A stretch of 26,181 nt of DNA from Candidatus Alcyoniella australis (GTDB taxonomy: Bacteria > Lernaellota > Lernaellaia > JAVCCG01 > Alcyoniellaceae), in NCBI GenBank assembly GCA_030765605.1, contig JAVCCG010000039.1, positions 1 to 26,181 of the forward strand, in the 5' to 3' direction. Position 1 is the first letter of the stretch, and each line of letters begins with the position of its first letter. Positions 1-8,095 of this stretch are shown piece by piece. The notes beneath the pieces are model-generated. The model did not search any database and was not told where the DNA came from. It saw nothing but the letters and a program-made list of their open reading frames with translations. Both the position numbers and the translations under genes were made by a program.

Positions 1-57
1 CGGGATCACTGGTGGTGGTACCCGGAGGAGTTCGAGAAGGGCCTGGGTCAGGCATGA
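1..57 (+). CDS. C-terminal fragment of an unidentified protein
   Basis: The first frame is open from the window edge to a TGA at 55-57. It gives 18 residues ending RDHWWWYPEEFEKGLGQA, rich in aromatic and acidic residues. Too little is left to name a family. It is called coding because it is open from the edge and is followed by a gene-free gap and then a promoter for the next operon. It could also be a chance open frame. Confidence 0.5.
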   Translation, partial: RDHWWWYPEEFEKGLGQA

Positions 58-94
58 ACTTCCGGCCCTCTTTGGATAACCTCCGAGGAACTTC

Positions 95-111
95 TTACAA
101 CGCTGTTGTAA
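95..111. other. perfect 7-bp inverted repeat (hairpin)
   Basis: TTACAAC, loop GCT, then GTTGTAA, followed by a run of A rather than T on the + strand. It therefore does not look like a rho-independent terminator for the gene ending at 57. The rest of 58-230 shows no gene. A second weak hairpin (CGGGTT/AACCCG) lies near 173-191. Confidence 0.35.
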
Positions 112-230
112 AAAAACCTGCAACCAGCCTCTAACCACCTAGCAACTTCCTAAACCCTGTTTCCTGAGATTCCGGGTTATTGCAAAACCCGCCCCCCCTT
201 ATCGCATCCCCGACCAGCCGCCTGGTTTGA

Positions 231-259
231 TTGACAGCCCGTGGGGCGCTCCATAACAT
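231..259 (+). promoter_or_regulatory. sigma-70-type promoter of the GNAT operon
   Basis: TTGACA at 231-236, a 17-bp spacer, and TAACAT at 254-259. The start point would be near 266, leaving a leader of about 26 nt that contains AAAGGGG just before the ATG at 293. Box quality and spacing are close to the vegetative sigma consensus. Confidence 0.7.
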
Positions 260-292
260 GGCTCGTCGAGCTGTTGCTCAAAGGGGCTAAAC

Positions 293-1471
293 ATGGGCCA
301 AAGGCTGGAGTATCTGGTTCGGGACGCCGACCGCGAGCAGGACAACGAGGCCCTGTGCCGGTTGTCGCTACGCACGCCGATGGAGAGCCAGGTCACGGTC
401 GCCATCGACCGCTCGCCCGAGTTTTTCTCGTTCTACGACCTGCACGGCATGTTCAACGTCGAGTTCCCCGAGGAGCTGCAGAACGACACCGAACTGGCGC
501 GCAAAATAAACTCCTACACCTGCACCGTGGCCATGCACGAGGGACGGCTGGTGGGCACGCTGGCCATCGCCCACCGTCACGTGCTGTTCAACGGCGAGCC
601 GCTGGTAATGGCCTACCCGATGGACGCGCGGGTCGACCCGGATTATCAGCACAAGGGCGTGCTGCGCTCGATCGGCATGTACCTGCCCCAGGCATACCCC
701 GAGGTCGAGATCGACTGCATCATGGGCGTGATCCTGCGCGGCAATCGCAAGGCCCAGGGCGCATCGCAGCAGACCGTGCCCCAGCACTTCATCGGCCGTC
801 CGGCCGGCTGGTTCAACCTGGTGCAGTTCTCGATGTACTGGCCCTATCGCGAGCGCAAGGGACTCAAAATCGAGCAGGCCACTGAAGACGACCTGGACGA
901 GATCGCACAGTTGCTGACCGAGTTCTACAGCGACCACAACTTCGCGCCGCGCATGGACCGCGCCTGGCTCGATGACATGCTGCAACGCTCCAAGGGCTAC
1001 AGCGTGAGCGACATCTCGCTGGTGCGCGAAAACGGACGGATCGCGGCGCTGGTCGGCCTGTGGGACCAAAACCCGATCCGCCGGATGGTCGTACTGCGCA
1101 ACACCTGGCCGATCCGACTGGGGATCTTCGCCGCCAGGCTGTTGCACCTGCTGATCCCCAGCCCGGTTCCGCCGCGCACGGGCAAGCCGATGCGCAGCCT
1201 GTTCATCAAACACATCGCCCACCGGCCGGGACACGAGCAGACCCTGCGCGAGATGCTCAAGGTGCTGCTCAACCGCACGCGGCGCGGCCGCAACCATCAC
1301 TTCGTCTGGGGCTCGTTTTACGAGAGCAGCCCGCTGCTGCCGCTGTTCAAGGGCTTCAGCGCCACGCGCTCTTACTCCCAGGCGGTCTATGCACCGTGGA
1401 ACTCCGGCTGGGACGCCACGCCCGAGCAGGTCAGCGCCAAGCCGATCTACATCGACTTCTCGATGGTCTGA
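293..1471 (+). CDS. tandem GNAT-fold acyltransferase-like protein
   Basis: The protein has 392 residues. An N-terminal GNAT-like half contains a beta strand leading into VDPDYQHKGVLRSIG (about residues 111-125). This resembles the acetyl-CoA pyrophosphate-binding motif A (Q/R-x-x-G-x-G/A) with the second glycine replaced. A second GNAT-like half begins near residue 195, with an acidic helix and a strand rich in VRENGRIAALVGLWD, so the protein is probably a double-GNAT. No signal peptide is seen, so it should be cytosolic. It is the first gene of a three-gene operon, with only 3 bp to the ATP-grasp gene. The start is ATG after AAAGGGG. The substrate is unknown; context suggests acylation of a small molecule or peptide that the next enzyme ligates. 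Confidence 0.75.
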   Translation: MGQRLEYLVRDADREQDNEALCRLSLRTPMESQVTVAIDRSPEFFSFYDLHGMFNVEFPEELQNDTELARKINSYTCTVAMHEGRLVGTLAIAHRHVLFNGEPLVMAYPMDARVDPDYQHKGVLRSIGMYLPQAYPEVEIDCIMGVILRGNRKAQGASQQTVPQHFIGRPAGWFNLVQFSMYWPYRERKGLKIEQATEDDLDEIAQLLTEFYSDHNFAPRMDRAWLDDMLQRSKGYSVSDISLVRENGRIAALVGLWDQNPIRRMVVLRNTWPIRLGIFAARLLHLLIPSPVPPRTGKPMRSLFIKHIAHRPGHEQTLREMLKVLLNRTRRGRNHHFVWGSFYESSPLLPLFKGFSATRSYSQAVYAPWNSGWDATPEQVSAKPIYIDFSMV

Positions 1472-1474
1472 GCG

Positions 1475-2728
1475 ATGGCCGCCAAGCGCGTACTGATCAC
1501 CAGCTCCCGTAGTCCCCACGCACTGTGCGCGGTGCGCGAGTTCGGCCGCCGCGGATGGGAAGTCACGGCCGCGGACTGCACGTACCTGGCCGCCGGTGGA
1601 CACAGCCGCTACACCGCGCGCCGACTGACCTGGCCAAACATGACCGAGCAGCCCGGGCGCTGGCTCGAGACCTGCCTGGCCGAGCTTAAGCGCGTCAAGT
1701 ACGACCTGCTGTTCCCGACATTCGAGGAGACGTTCCTGGTCTCGCGCTTCCGCGACGAACTGGCACGCCACACCACGGTACTGGTCGAGAGCTACGAGAA
1801 GATGATGCGCGTGCACCACAAGCTCGAGCTGACAAAGCTGGCGCAATCGCTGAACCTGGATTTGCCCGAGACCTGGCAGCCGACCGACGCGAACGAGCTT
1901 GAGCGGATCAAGGACGAGCTGCCCTACCCCGTGGTGCTCAAACTGCCGGACTCGAACAACAGCCTGGGTCTGGCGTTTTGCGACGACGCGGAATCGCTGG
2001 TCAAGACCTGGCACAAGCGGGTCAAGTTTTTCGGCCTGCAAGGCGACCGGCTGCCGATGATCCAGCGCAAGGTGGAGGGCGAGCTAATCTTCAGCCTGTT
2101 CCTGGCCGACCACGGCCGCACCGTGGGCCAGCTGATCTACGAGCCGTTGCTGATGTTCCCGGACGGCGGCGGCACCGCGTTCTATCGCCAGAGCACGCGC
2201 AACCATCAGGCCGAAAAGCTCTCGATGGAACTGCTCGAGCACTTGGGCTGGCACGGGTTCCTGGGCTTTGACTACATCATCGAACCCGGCAGCGGCCGCA
2301 CGTTGCTGATCGACGCCAACCCGCGCACCAACCCGGCGCTGATGACCGGCCAATCCGCTGAGGTCGATTTCGTCGGCCTGGCGATCGAGCTGGCTGAAGG
2401 CAAACATCCCCAGCCGCAACTCGAGCCGCGGCCGGGAGTGCGCAGCAAAATCTGGTTCGTACACTGGCTGTGGTTCAGCTTCCAACTGATGCCCGGACGG
2501 GGCTGGCGTGCCCGGCTGCGCAGCGCGCTACGGCACTTCTGGCTCAAGGGCTTCGTGCCCGACATTCATCGTCGCGACGATCGAATGCCCGGCGTGGCCA
2601 CGGCGCTGTTCGTGCCCTGGTTCATGCTCGTGATCAACGCGCTCAAGGGGCCGCGCGGCGGCTACATGTACGGCTGTAACTATGATCGGCAGGCATCCGA
2701 GAAACTCACGCTGGACGCGGAGCAATGA
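1475..2728 (+). CDS. ATP-grasp superfamily ligase
   Basis: The protein has 417 residues. The N-terminus KRVLITSSRSPHALCAVREF is the pre-ATP-grasp Rossmann-like region. PYPVVLKLPDSNNSLGL (about 150-167) gives the ATP-binding lysine strand and loop. GFLGFDYIIEPGSGRTLLID followed by ANPRTNP (about 263-290) is the metal-binding Asp/Asn segment of carbamoyl-phosphate-synthase-like carboxylate-amine ligases. A C-terminal extension after about residue 320 has hydrophobic, tryptophan-rich stretches (WFVHWLWFSFQL and a later LFVPWFMLVINAL) that may contact the membrane. This would fit the membrane protein encoded next, whose ATG overlaps this stop. It probably forms an amide or ester bond using ATP; the substrates are unknown. 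Confidence 0.8.
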   Translation: MAAKRVLITSSRSPHALCAVREFGRRGWEVTAADCTYLAAGGHSRYTARRLTWPNMTEQPGRWLETCLAELKRVKYDLLFPTFEETFLVSRFRDELARHTTVLVESYEKMMRVHHKLELTKLAQSLNLDLPETWQPTDANELERIKDELPYPVVLKLPDSNNSLGLAFCDDAESLVKTWHKRVKFFGLQGDRLPMIQRKVEGELIFSLFLADHGRTVGQLIYEPLLMFPDGGGTAFYRQSTRNHQAEKLSMELLEHLGWHGFLGFDYIIEPGSGRTLLIDANPRTNPALMTGQSAEVDFVGLAIELAEGKHPQPQLEPRPGVRSKIWFVHWLWFSFQLMPGRGWRARLRSALRHFWLKGFVPDIHRRDDRMPGVATALFVPWFMLVINALKGPRGGYMYGCNYDRQASEKLTLDAEQ

Positions 2729-3735
2729 AGATCAAGGACACGTTGAAAAAGGCGTGGTCGCACTTCCCGGCCTGGTTCGTATTCATCATGGGCTGGGGGA
2801 TCATCAACTACGAGATGGCGCGGATCAGCCCGCAGATGTGGGGCGATCACAACCGCAACCTGTTCGCGCTGACCGTGATCTTCCCGATGTTCTGGTTCCT
2901 GAGCTACTACACCCTGGCGATCCGGCGCGAGGGCGGAGCCAAGCAGCGCCGCGACCTGGTGCTGGTCTGGATGCTGGGGATCGGCGCGCCGCTGCTGACC
3001 TGGCTGATTCCGACTTACGTGTACCAGCGCAAAGGCTACCTCTCGGGCGCCGAGATCGTGCAGGTCTACGAGTACAGCCAGTTCATGTGGGTCGCGGTGC
3101 TCGCGCTGCACGCCCTGCGCACGCGCAGCTTCCAACGCATGCTGACCTTCTTTGCCGTGTGCTTTGTCTACGGCCTGCTGCTGGAGAACATGGGGATCAT
3201 CCTAGGTTACTTCAGCGAGCATCACTACACGATCTACATCTGGCTGGGCGATGTTAAGCTGCCCGCGCCCCTGTCCACGCAGTTCGGCTGGTGCATCATG
3301 TTCTACGTGGCGCTGCACCTGGCCGAGGGCTTCGGCAAGTCGTTCCCCGCGCTTGATCGGCGGCCCTGGGCCCTGGCGCTGCTGACCTCGATAATCGCCG
3401 TGACCCTGGACATGCAGATCGACCCGATGGCCAGCCTCTCGGGCGTCTGGTGGCAGTGGGATTCGCGCCTGGTGCCCGGGTTCCTGGGGGTGCCGTGGCT
3501 GAACTTCGTCGCCTGGTTCTCCGCTTTCCTGCCGCTGAGCTTCGCCTACTTCTTCTACCGTAGATCAGGGCTGAGCGAGGGGCGGCAGAACCTGCGAATC
3601 TTGGCGATTGTGCCCTGGATGCCCATCGCCTGCATGGCGGTCGGCGGAGTGCTGATGGTCGTCGTGGACCGCGGATTCAACGGCCCGACCTTTGCCATTT
3701 TCAACGAGTTCCTGCACAAGCTGATGCCCTATTAG
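2725..3735 (+). CDS. polytopic membrane protein, CruF/DUF422-like
   Basis: The protein has 336 residues and about eight or nine hydrophobic segments, for example FPAWFVFIMGWGIINYEMA near 14-32. LLLENMGIILGYF, then a segment ending QFGWCIMFYVALHLAEGF, then LDMQIDPMASLSGVWWQWD resemble the E-x-x-G, the W-x-x-M/F-Y and the D-x-x-x-D-P-x-x-x-x-G-x-W-x-W signatures of the carotenoid biosynthesis (CruF, DUF422) membrane family. The match is by eye and distant, and no carotenoid gene is nearby. The ATG overlaps the ATP-grasp TGA by 4 bp, so the two are translationally coupled. It could hydrate or bind an isoprenoid or lipid, or export the product of the two preceding enzymes. Confidence 0.65.
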   Translation: MKIKDTLKKAWSHFPAWFVFIMGWGIINYEMARISPQMWGDHNRNLFALTVIFPMFWFLSYYTLAIRREGGAKQRRDLVLVWMLGIGAPLLTWLIPTYVYQRKGYLSGAEIVQVYEYSQFMWVAVLALHALRTRSFQRMLTFFAVCFVYGLLLENMGIILGYFSEHHYTIYIWLGDVKLPAPLSTQFGWCIMFYVALHLAEGFGKSFPALDRRPWALALLTSIIAVTLDMQIDPMASLSGVWWQWDSRLVPGFLGVPWLNFVAWFSAFLPLSFAYFFYRRSGLSEGRQNLRILAIVPWMPIACMAVGGVLMVVVDRGFNGPTFAIFNEFLHKLMPY

Positions 3736-3740
3736 GGAAA

Positions 3741-3824
3741 CGGCTTAGAGGTGCGGCAAAACTCGCGCAGGACGATGGTCTTTGCTCAACGACCTTCTCC
3801 TCGTAGAGACATTGAGGGAGAAGG
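3741..3824 (+). repeat. intergenic repeat copy 1
   Basis: The box AAAACTCGCG is at 3758-3767. A hairpin GGTC/GACC follows at 3777-3794, then a third inverted repeat CCTTCTCC (3793-3800) with GGAGAAGG (3817-3824). The first hairpin is poorly preserved in this copy. Confidence 0.75.
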
Positions 3825-3827
3825 GGT

Positions 3828-3849
3828 AAAGATCGTTAAAACGATCTTT
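3828..3849. terminator. probable bidirectional terminator of the GNAT operon
   Basis: AAAGATCGT, loop TAAA, then ACGATCTTT form a perfect 9-bp stem flanked by A on the left and T on the right. It lies 93 bp after the stop of the membrane protein gene, just past repeat copy 1. The T tract is short, so termination strength is uncertain. Confidence 0.5.
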
Positions 3850-3867
3850 GTGTGTGGGCTCGCCGGG

Positions 3868-3998
3868 GCGGCTTGGAGCCGCAGCAAGGCTCGCATATTT
3901 CCCTGGTCATTTTGCGTAGACCCATGCCGCGACGCGGAGAGCATCGTCGAGCCACATGCAGGTCACGTACGCGAGTTTTGCCCCGGCTCGAAGCCGGG
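3868..3998. repeat. tail-to-tail pair of repeat copies 2 (+) and 3 (-)
   Basis: Copy 2 starts with the hairpin GCGGCT-TGG-AGCCGC (3868-3882), a diverged box (AGCAAGGCTCGC) and a GGTC/GACC hairpin. Copy 3 on the - strand has hairpin CCCGGCT/AGCCGGG (3982-3998) and a perfect box at 3970-3979. They meet at a shared near-palindrome CCGCGACGCGG (about 3927-3937). This arrangement is like REP pairs in BIMEs. Confidence 0.75.
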
Positions 3999-4131
3999 CG
4001 ACAGCTCGTTCAGCGCGTTCTCAAAGAAGTGTTGTTCATCGAAACAAAATGTTCCGCACGATTATCGGTCATAGATCGTGGCCTGGCACATGGCACCGCA
4101 AACTTCGCGCATCAGTCCACCCTCGGATGAT

Positions 4132-4261
4132 CCGGCTTGGAGCCGGCCCGAAACTCGCGCACCGCGATTGTTTTTAAACATTGATCAATCCCGCGTCGCG
4201 GAGAGGGTCGTTGGATTACAACCAGCGTACTACGCGAGTTTTGTGGCACCTCAAAGGTGCC
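4132..4261. repeat. tail-to-tail pair of repeat copies 5 (+) and 6 (-)
   Basis: Copy 5 has the hairpin CCGGCT-TGG-AGCCGG, a diverged box GAAACTCGCG and a GATTG/CAATC stem. Copy 6 on the - strand has the perfect stem GGCACCT/AGGTGCC (4245-4261), the box at 4233-4242 and a GGTTGT/ACGACC stem. The two share CCGCGTCGCGG at about 4191-4201, reproducing the layout of copies 2 and 3. Confidence 0.8.
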
Positions 4262-4331
4262 GACGCGGGGTAGGTCGTGGCATTAGGACCAGCGTACTAC
4301 GCGAGTTTTGCGGGCACCTCCAAGGTGCCGC
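4262..4331 (-). repeat. intergenic repeat copy 7
   Basis: Read on the - strand, the hairpin GGCACCT/AGGTGCC occupies 4313-4329. The box is at 4300-4309, and a GGTC/GACC stem and CCGCGTCG follow. It is tandem with copy 6 (67 bp between boxes) and abuts the stop codon of the Deg protease gene. Confidence 0.8.
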
Positions 4332-5795
4332 CTATTTGCGTAGGGTCACGCGTAGGGCCTGGCCGTTGCGGTCGATGACGAACAGCAGCTTTTCACCGCG
4401 CCGTGCGCGGTCGATGATCGCCTTGAGCGAGGCCACGTCCATCACCTTGATGCGGTCCACGGCGTGGATCAAATCGCCGACCTGCACTCCGGAGCGCTGG
4501 GCCACGGAGCCGGGCTCGATCCTCACCACCAACGCCCCGGCGCCCTGGCGCGGGTTGTAGCGCTTGACAGTGTCGGGCGTCAGGTCGGAGACGGTCAGGC
4601 CCCAGGGGATCTCAACCTGCTCGGCCACCTGAAAGCCCTCGGGCGGCATCTCGGCGATCAATACATTGAGCGTTCGTTCTTGGCCGTTGCGCGCGACCAC
4701 CACGTCGACCTTATCGCCCACCGGGGTTTGGGCCACCAACAGGGGCAACTGGGCGATGCGCGCCAGGCGCTTGCCGTCGAATTCGATCAGCACGTCGCCG
4801 GGCTTGATCCCGGCGCGTTCGGCCGGGCCGCCGGGCACGACTTTTTGCACCAGCACCGCGCCGATCGGCACCTGCTCTTCCTGCGCCTGCTTTCTGGTCA
4901 GCGGACTGAACTCCACCCCGAGCCAACCGCGCACCACGCGGCCGGTCGTGCGTAGCTGGCCGATGATCTCGCGCACCATGTTGATCGGAATGGCGAAGCC
5001 CAGGTTCTGGCCACCAGAGATAATCAGCGTGTTCACGCCCACGGCCTGACCGCGAATGTTGATCAAGGGGCCGCCGGAGTTGCCCGGGTTGATCGAGGCG
5101 TCGGTCTGAATGAAGTCGTCGTAGGGACCGGCGCCGATCATCCGGCCTTTGGCCGAGACGATGCCCGCGGTGACCGTGTAGTCCAGGCCCAGCGGGTTGC
5201 CGATGGCGATCACCCACTCGCCGACCTTAAGCGCGTCGCTGTCCCCGAGTTTGATCGCGGGCAGTGGTCGCTCGCTTTGGACTTTGATCAATGCCAGATC
5301 GCTCTTGGCGTCCGAGCCGATCAGCTCGGCCTCGAGCTCAGTGCCGTCGAGCAGCTTGACGTTGATCGTCTGCGCCGAGTCGACCACGTGGTTGTTGGTC
5401 ACGATGTAGCCCTCGGGGTCGATAATGAACCCCGAGCCCAGGCCGCGGCTGCGCCAATCGCGGTCCGGCGGCACCAGGTCGCGGAAAAAATCCCAGAACG
5501 GATCGTTGGGTGCAAACGGCGCGTTGGAGTTCGGCGCGGCAATTGTTTTAACCACGTCGATGAAGACCACGGTGGGCTTGAGCTCTTCGGCCAGGTCGAC
5601 GAAGGTGCGGTTGGCAGCCTCGAGGTTGACCTCAGGCGGCAGCGGCGCGGCCGTGCCATCGGGAAGCTCGTGCGCGGACTGCGCGTGAGCCTGACGGTGG
5701 TCGCTCCAGGCCAACGAGGTCATGGCCAGCATCAGCAGTGCGATTACGATCGGAAGAAACAAACCGGCGAACCCGGTCCTGCGTCCGTTGCGCAT
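4332..5795 (-). CDS. degP: periplasmic Do/DegP-type serine protease with two PDZ domains
   Basis: The protein has 487 residues, typical for DegP/DegQ. A signal peptide or anchor covers about residues 9-38, ending AHAQS. The trypsin-like domain shows His136 in NNHVVD, Asp166 in SDAKSDLALI and Ser240 in NPGNSGGPLIN, so the triad is complete. PDZ1 starts near WLGVEF (about 290) and PDZ2 near residue 390 (GALVVRIEPGSVAQRSGV). It degrades or refolds misfolded envelope proteins. ATG follows GGAGGAG. It is the last gene of the dnaK cluster, 37 bp after the DUF1844 gene, linking cytosolic and envelope quality control. DegP and DegQ cannot be told apart by eye, so the symbol is approximate. Confidence 0.93.
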   Translation of the reverse strand: MRNGRRTGFAGLFLPIVIALLMLAMTSLAWSDHRQAHAQSAHELPDGTAAPLPPEVNLEAANRTFVDLAEELKPTVVFIDVVKTIAAPNSNAPFAPNDPFWDFFRDLVPPDRDWRSRGLGSGFIIDPEGYIVTNNHVVDSAQTINVKLLDGTELEAELIGSDAKSDLALIKVQSERPLPAIKLGDSDALKVGEWVIAIGNPLGLDYTVTAGIVSAKGRMIGAGPYDDFIQTDASINPGNSGGPLINIRGQAVGVNTLIISGGQNLGFAIPINMVREIIGQLRTTGRVVRGWLGVEFSPLTRKQAQEEQVPIGAVLVQKVVPGGPAERAGIKPGDVLIEFDGKRLARIAQLPLLVAQTPVGDKVDVVVARNGQERTLNVLIAEMPPEGFQVAEQVEIPWGLTVSDLTPDTVKRYNPRQGAGALVVRIEPGSVAQRSGVQVGDLIHAVDRIKVMDVASLKAIIDRARRGEKLLFVIDRNGQALRVTLRK

Positions 5796-5832
5796 CTTCT
5801 CCTCCGGCCGGCCGCAGGCGTTCAGGGCCGAC

Positions 5833-6384
5833 TTAGTTGGGCTCCGGGTCCTGCCCCTTTGGCTGCTGTTTGAGCAGCTCGACGTAGCGCATGCGCAGTT
5901 GGTACAGCGCGTTGGTCATCACGTTCTGCTCGCTGGGGTCCAGGTTGCCGCGGGTCTTCTCTTCGAGCATGCCCAGGATGTCGATGGTCTGCTTGGCCAT
6001 CGGCAGATTGGCCTGCGGCTGATTGGTGAACGGGTCGGGAACGTCCCCCAGATGCACCATGGTCGAGGTCGAAAGGCTGAGCACGAAGTTGATGAAGTTG
6101 ATCTCGGGTAGCGGTCGGGAATCGTGTTCTTCCTGGTCCGGCTGTGCGGCCTGCTGCTCGGCCTCGGGCTCCGGTGCAGGCTCTGCTGCGACCTCGGGCT
6201 CTGCGGCCTCGGGCTTGGTCTTGACCTCGCCGTCGGGCTCCTGGGTAAAGCGGCGACGGTCTTTGACGGTAAAGCCCTGCTCCGCTTTCTGTTCTTCCTG
6301 CTCGGCCTGCTCGGCCTGCTCGGCCTGCTCGGCCTTGTCGGCCTTGTCGGCCTTGTCGGCCTTGTCGCTTTTATCGTTCATCAC
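5833..6384 (-). CDS. DUF1844 family protein with low-complexity charged N-terminus
   Basis: The protein has 183 residues. The C-terminal half (about 95-177) shows INFINFVLSLSTSTMVHLGD, then PMAKQTIDILGMLEEKTRGN and a helix NALYQLRMRYVEL, matching the DUF1844 family pattern. The N-terminus is a run of D-K-A and E-Q-A triplets followed by Pro/Glu-rich sequence, probably disordered. Two start ATGs lie in tandem after AGGGAG. It sits between grpE and the Deg protease in one transcription direction, so a role linked to protein quality control is possible but unproven. The family function is unknown. Confidence 0.85.
   Translation of the reverse strand: MMNDKSDKADKADKADKAEQAEQAEQAEQEEQKAEQGFTVKDRRRFTQEPDGEVKTKPEAAEPEVAAEPAPEPEAEQQAAQPDQEEHDSRPLPEINFINFVLSLSTSTMVHLGDVPDPFTNQPQANLPMAKQTIDILGMLEEKTRGNLDPSEQNVMTNALYQLRMRYVELLKQQPKGQDPEPN
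6301..6369 (-). repeat. 9-bp in-frame tandem repeat in the DUF1844 gene
   Basis: About seven or eight units of a 9-bp sequence (CTCGGCCTG, changing to GTCGGCCTT) encode the E-Q-A and D-K-A triplets. The period is a multiple of three, so copy-number change would alter only linker length. Confidence 0.8.
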
Positions 6385-6408
6385 GTTCTCCCTATGACAA
6401 CCCGTAGG

Positions 6409-7005
6409 CTAATTCGGTTCGCCCGTTTCCTGATTTTGATCGTCCTGCTCGGGCGGCTGCTTGGCCACGATCACGCGCGCGGGCCTGACCAGCCTGCCAT
6501 GCAAAGTGTACCCCGGCTCGCAGCACTCGACGATATGCTCCGGCTCGACGCCGGGCATCGGCACTGCCGAGAAGACCTCATGCACGTTGGGATCCAGCTT
6601 ACCCTGGGTCGGGATCTCCTCGAGCCCCTGGGCATGCAGGATCGTGAACGTCTGGCGCTGCAGCGTGCGCAGGCCCTCGGCCCACGGCTCCTCTATCCCG
6701 TCCACGCTGTGCACTGCGCGGTCCAGGCCGTCGAGCACCGGCATTAGGGCTTTGAGCAGCTCGGCCCGCGCCCAGTCGGCGGTCTGCGCCTTCTCGCGTT
6801 CGCTGCGCTTGCGGAAGTTGTCGAACTCCGCGGCCAGCCGCTGCAGCCGGTCGGTCAGCTCGTCGATCCGCGCCTGCGGATCAAGCGGCTGCTCCTGGGC
6901 CACGCTCTGCTCGGGCTGCTGCTCCTCGGGCTCGATCGCGACCTGTTCCGTAGCGTCCTTGACCTCTATTTTTCGTTTCTTTTTATCTTTACCTTTGTCG
7001 CTCAT
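6409..7005 (-). CDS. grpE: GrpE nucleotide exchange factor
   Basis: The protein has 198 residues. A basic then acidic disordered N-terminus (to about 45) leads to a long coiled-coil helix ([20 protein letters not shown], about 49-68). The beta-wing domain contains [14 protein letters not shown] and ends with [15 protein letters not shown], the GrpE signature. It releases ADP from DnaK. Its ATG overlaps the stop of the J-protein (ATGA), so the two are translationally coupled, and both belong to the dnaK cluster. Confidence 0.96.
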   Translation of the reverse strand: MSDKGKDKKKRKIEVKDATEQVAIEPEEQQPEQSVAQEQPLDPQARIDELTDRLQRLAAEFDNFRKRSEREKAQTADWARAELLKALMPVLDGLDRAVHSVDGIEEPWAEGLRTLQRQTFTILHAQGLEEIPTQGKLDPNVHEVFSAVPMPGVEPEHIVECCEPGYTLHGRLVRPARVIVAKQPPEQDDQNQETGEPN

Positions 7006-7997
7006 CCGATACCTCTGTAAAGCTCGTCGCGCGGTGATTGCGGGTTGTCGCTGCTGAACTTCTCGATCAGCTCGGCGCTGTCCTTGTCGACCTGCTTGGG
7101 GACCTCGACGGCAATCACGATTATCAGATCGCCGGGCTTGCCCTTGGGCGGCTTGACCCCCTTGCCGCGCAGGCGCAGCTTGCTGCCCGAACTGGTGCCC
7201 GGCGGGATCGTAACCGTGGACATTTTATCCAGGGTCGGGACCTTGATCTTGGCGCCGAGCACCGCCTCTTGGATGCTGATCGGCACGTCGAGCAGCAGGT
7301 CGTTGCCCTCGCGCTTGAAGTATTTGTGCGGCTCGACCTGAAGCTTGATCAGCAGGTCGCCCGCAGCCCCGCCGTAGGGGCTGGGCTGCCCTTTGCCGCG
7401 CAGGCGGATCGTTTGGCCGTCGCGTACTCCGGCGGGAATCTGCACGGTCAGCCGGTTTGAGCTGCCGTCCGGTTGTTGCAGTTCGATCTGCGTGCTCATA
7501 CCGCGTAGGGCGTCGATGAAGCCCACTGGCATCTGGTGCTGCAAATCAGCGCCGCGCGGCGGCGGTCCGCTGCGCCGCCGCTGTCCGCGCGGTCCGGCGT
7601 GCGGTCTGCCCGCTGCGTGTGCGCCGCCGAACATCTGCGAGATCACATCTTCAAAGCCCCCGCCGCCGCGGGGCCCACCGCGGCCGCCGAAGTGGACCTC
7701 GCCGAACCCGCCCAGGTCGCGCAGCACGTCGCTGAAGTCGAAACCCGAGAAGTCGAAGCCCTCGCCCTGAGGTCCGCCGGTATGGCCGAAGCGGTCGTAG
7801 CGCTTGCGGTTCTCGGGGTTGGAGAGCACGGCGTAGGCCTCGCTGATCTGCTTGAATTTCTCCTCGGCCTCGGGATTGTCCTTGTTGCGGTCGGGGTGGT
7901 ATTTCAACGCCAGCTTACGATAGGCCTTCTTCAGCTCGTCGGCGGAGACGTTGCGCTCCACTCCGAGAATTTTATAGAAGTCCTGTTTCGCTGCCAT
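7002..7997 (-). CDS. class II (CbpA-type) J-domain co-chaperone
   Basis: The protein has 331 residues. The J domain (about 5-70) has the catalytic HPD in [11 protein letters not shown] Gly/Phe-rich region follows (about 73-135). The DnaJ C-terminal domain runs about 150-325 ([16 protein letters not shown] and later [12 protein letters not shown]). There are no CxxCxGxG repeats, so this is the zinc-finger-less type that stimulates DnaK ATPase, not classical DnaJ. ATG follows AAAGGAA. It lies 98 bp after dnaK, with a hairpin between, and overlaps grpE by 4 bp. Confidence 0.93.
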   Translation of the reverse strand: MAAKQDFYKILGVERNVSADELKKAYRKLALKYHPDRNKDNPEAEEKFKQISEAYAVLSNPENRKRYDRFGHTGGPQGEGFDFSGFDFSDVLRDLGGFGEVHFGGRGGPRGGGGFEDVISQMFGGAHAAGRPHAGPRGQRRRSGPPPRGADLQHQMPVGFIDALRGMSTQIELQQPDGSSNRLTVQIPAGVRDGQTIRLRGKGQPSPYGGAAGDLLIKLQVEPHKYFKREGNDLLLDVPISIQEAVLGAKIKVPTLDKMSTVTIPPGTSSGSKLRLRGKGVKPPKGKPGDLIIVIAVEVPKQVDKDSAELIEKFSSDNPQSPRDELYRGIG

Positions 7998-8027
7998 CGC
8001 GTTCCTTTCTGTTTCCCAATCTATATT

Positions 8028-8064
8028 AAACGAGCGACGCAGGTTGTGCCCACGCCGCTCGCTT
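8028..8064 (-). terminator. hairpin between dnaK and the J-protein gene
   Basis: The arms CGAGCG (8031-8036) and CGCTCG (8056-8061), flanked by A and T, form a terminator-like stem. On the - strand the right arm is followed by TTTAATAT. It may attenuate read-through from dnaK and so set a higher DnaK level than that of its co-chaperones. Inner pairing is imperfect. Confidence 0.4.
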
Positions 8065-8095
8065 TATGGACTATTCGTCACGCTCGGTCGGGGCC

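Larger units (their letters stand above)
3736..4331. repeat. gene-free cluster of structured intergenic repeats
   Basis: This 596-bp gap separates two convergent operons and contains no credible gene. It holds at least six copies of one repeat family in both orientations. The AAAACTCGCG boxes are at 3758 (+), about 3887 (+, diverged), 3970-3979 (-), 4150-4158 (+, diverged), 4233-4242 (-) and 4300-4309 (-). A decayed copy lies near 4085-4115, with GCAAACTTCGCGCA at 4098-4111. A 6-bp hairpin CACGAT/ATCGTG sits at about 4057-4080. Short open frames here run through repeats and are not believed. Confidence 0.85.

Noticed and set aside
95-111. Terminator of the upstream partial gene
   Set aside because: The hairpin is followed by A rather than T on the coding strand, so it lacks the U tract.
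368-2041. Long - strand open frame (557 codons) opposite the GNAT and ATP-grasp genes
   Set aside because: It is antisense to two genes with clear family motifs, has no recognisable domain and is Arg/Gln/Val-rich in the way GC-rich antisense frames are.
3751-4560. Several short + strand open frames in the repeat cluster
   Set aside because: They run through hairpins and boxes of the repeat family and into the antisense of the Deg protease gene; no ribosome sites or homology are apparent.
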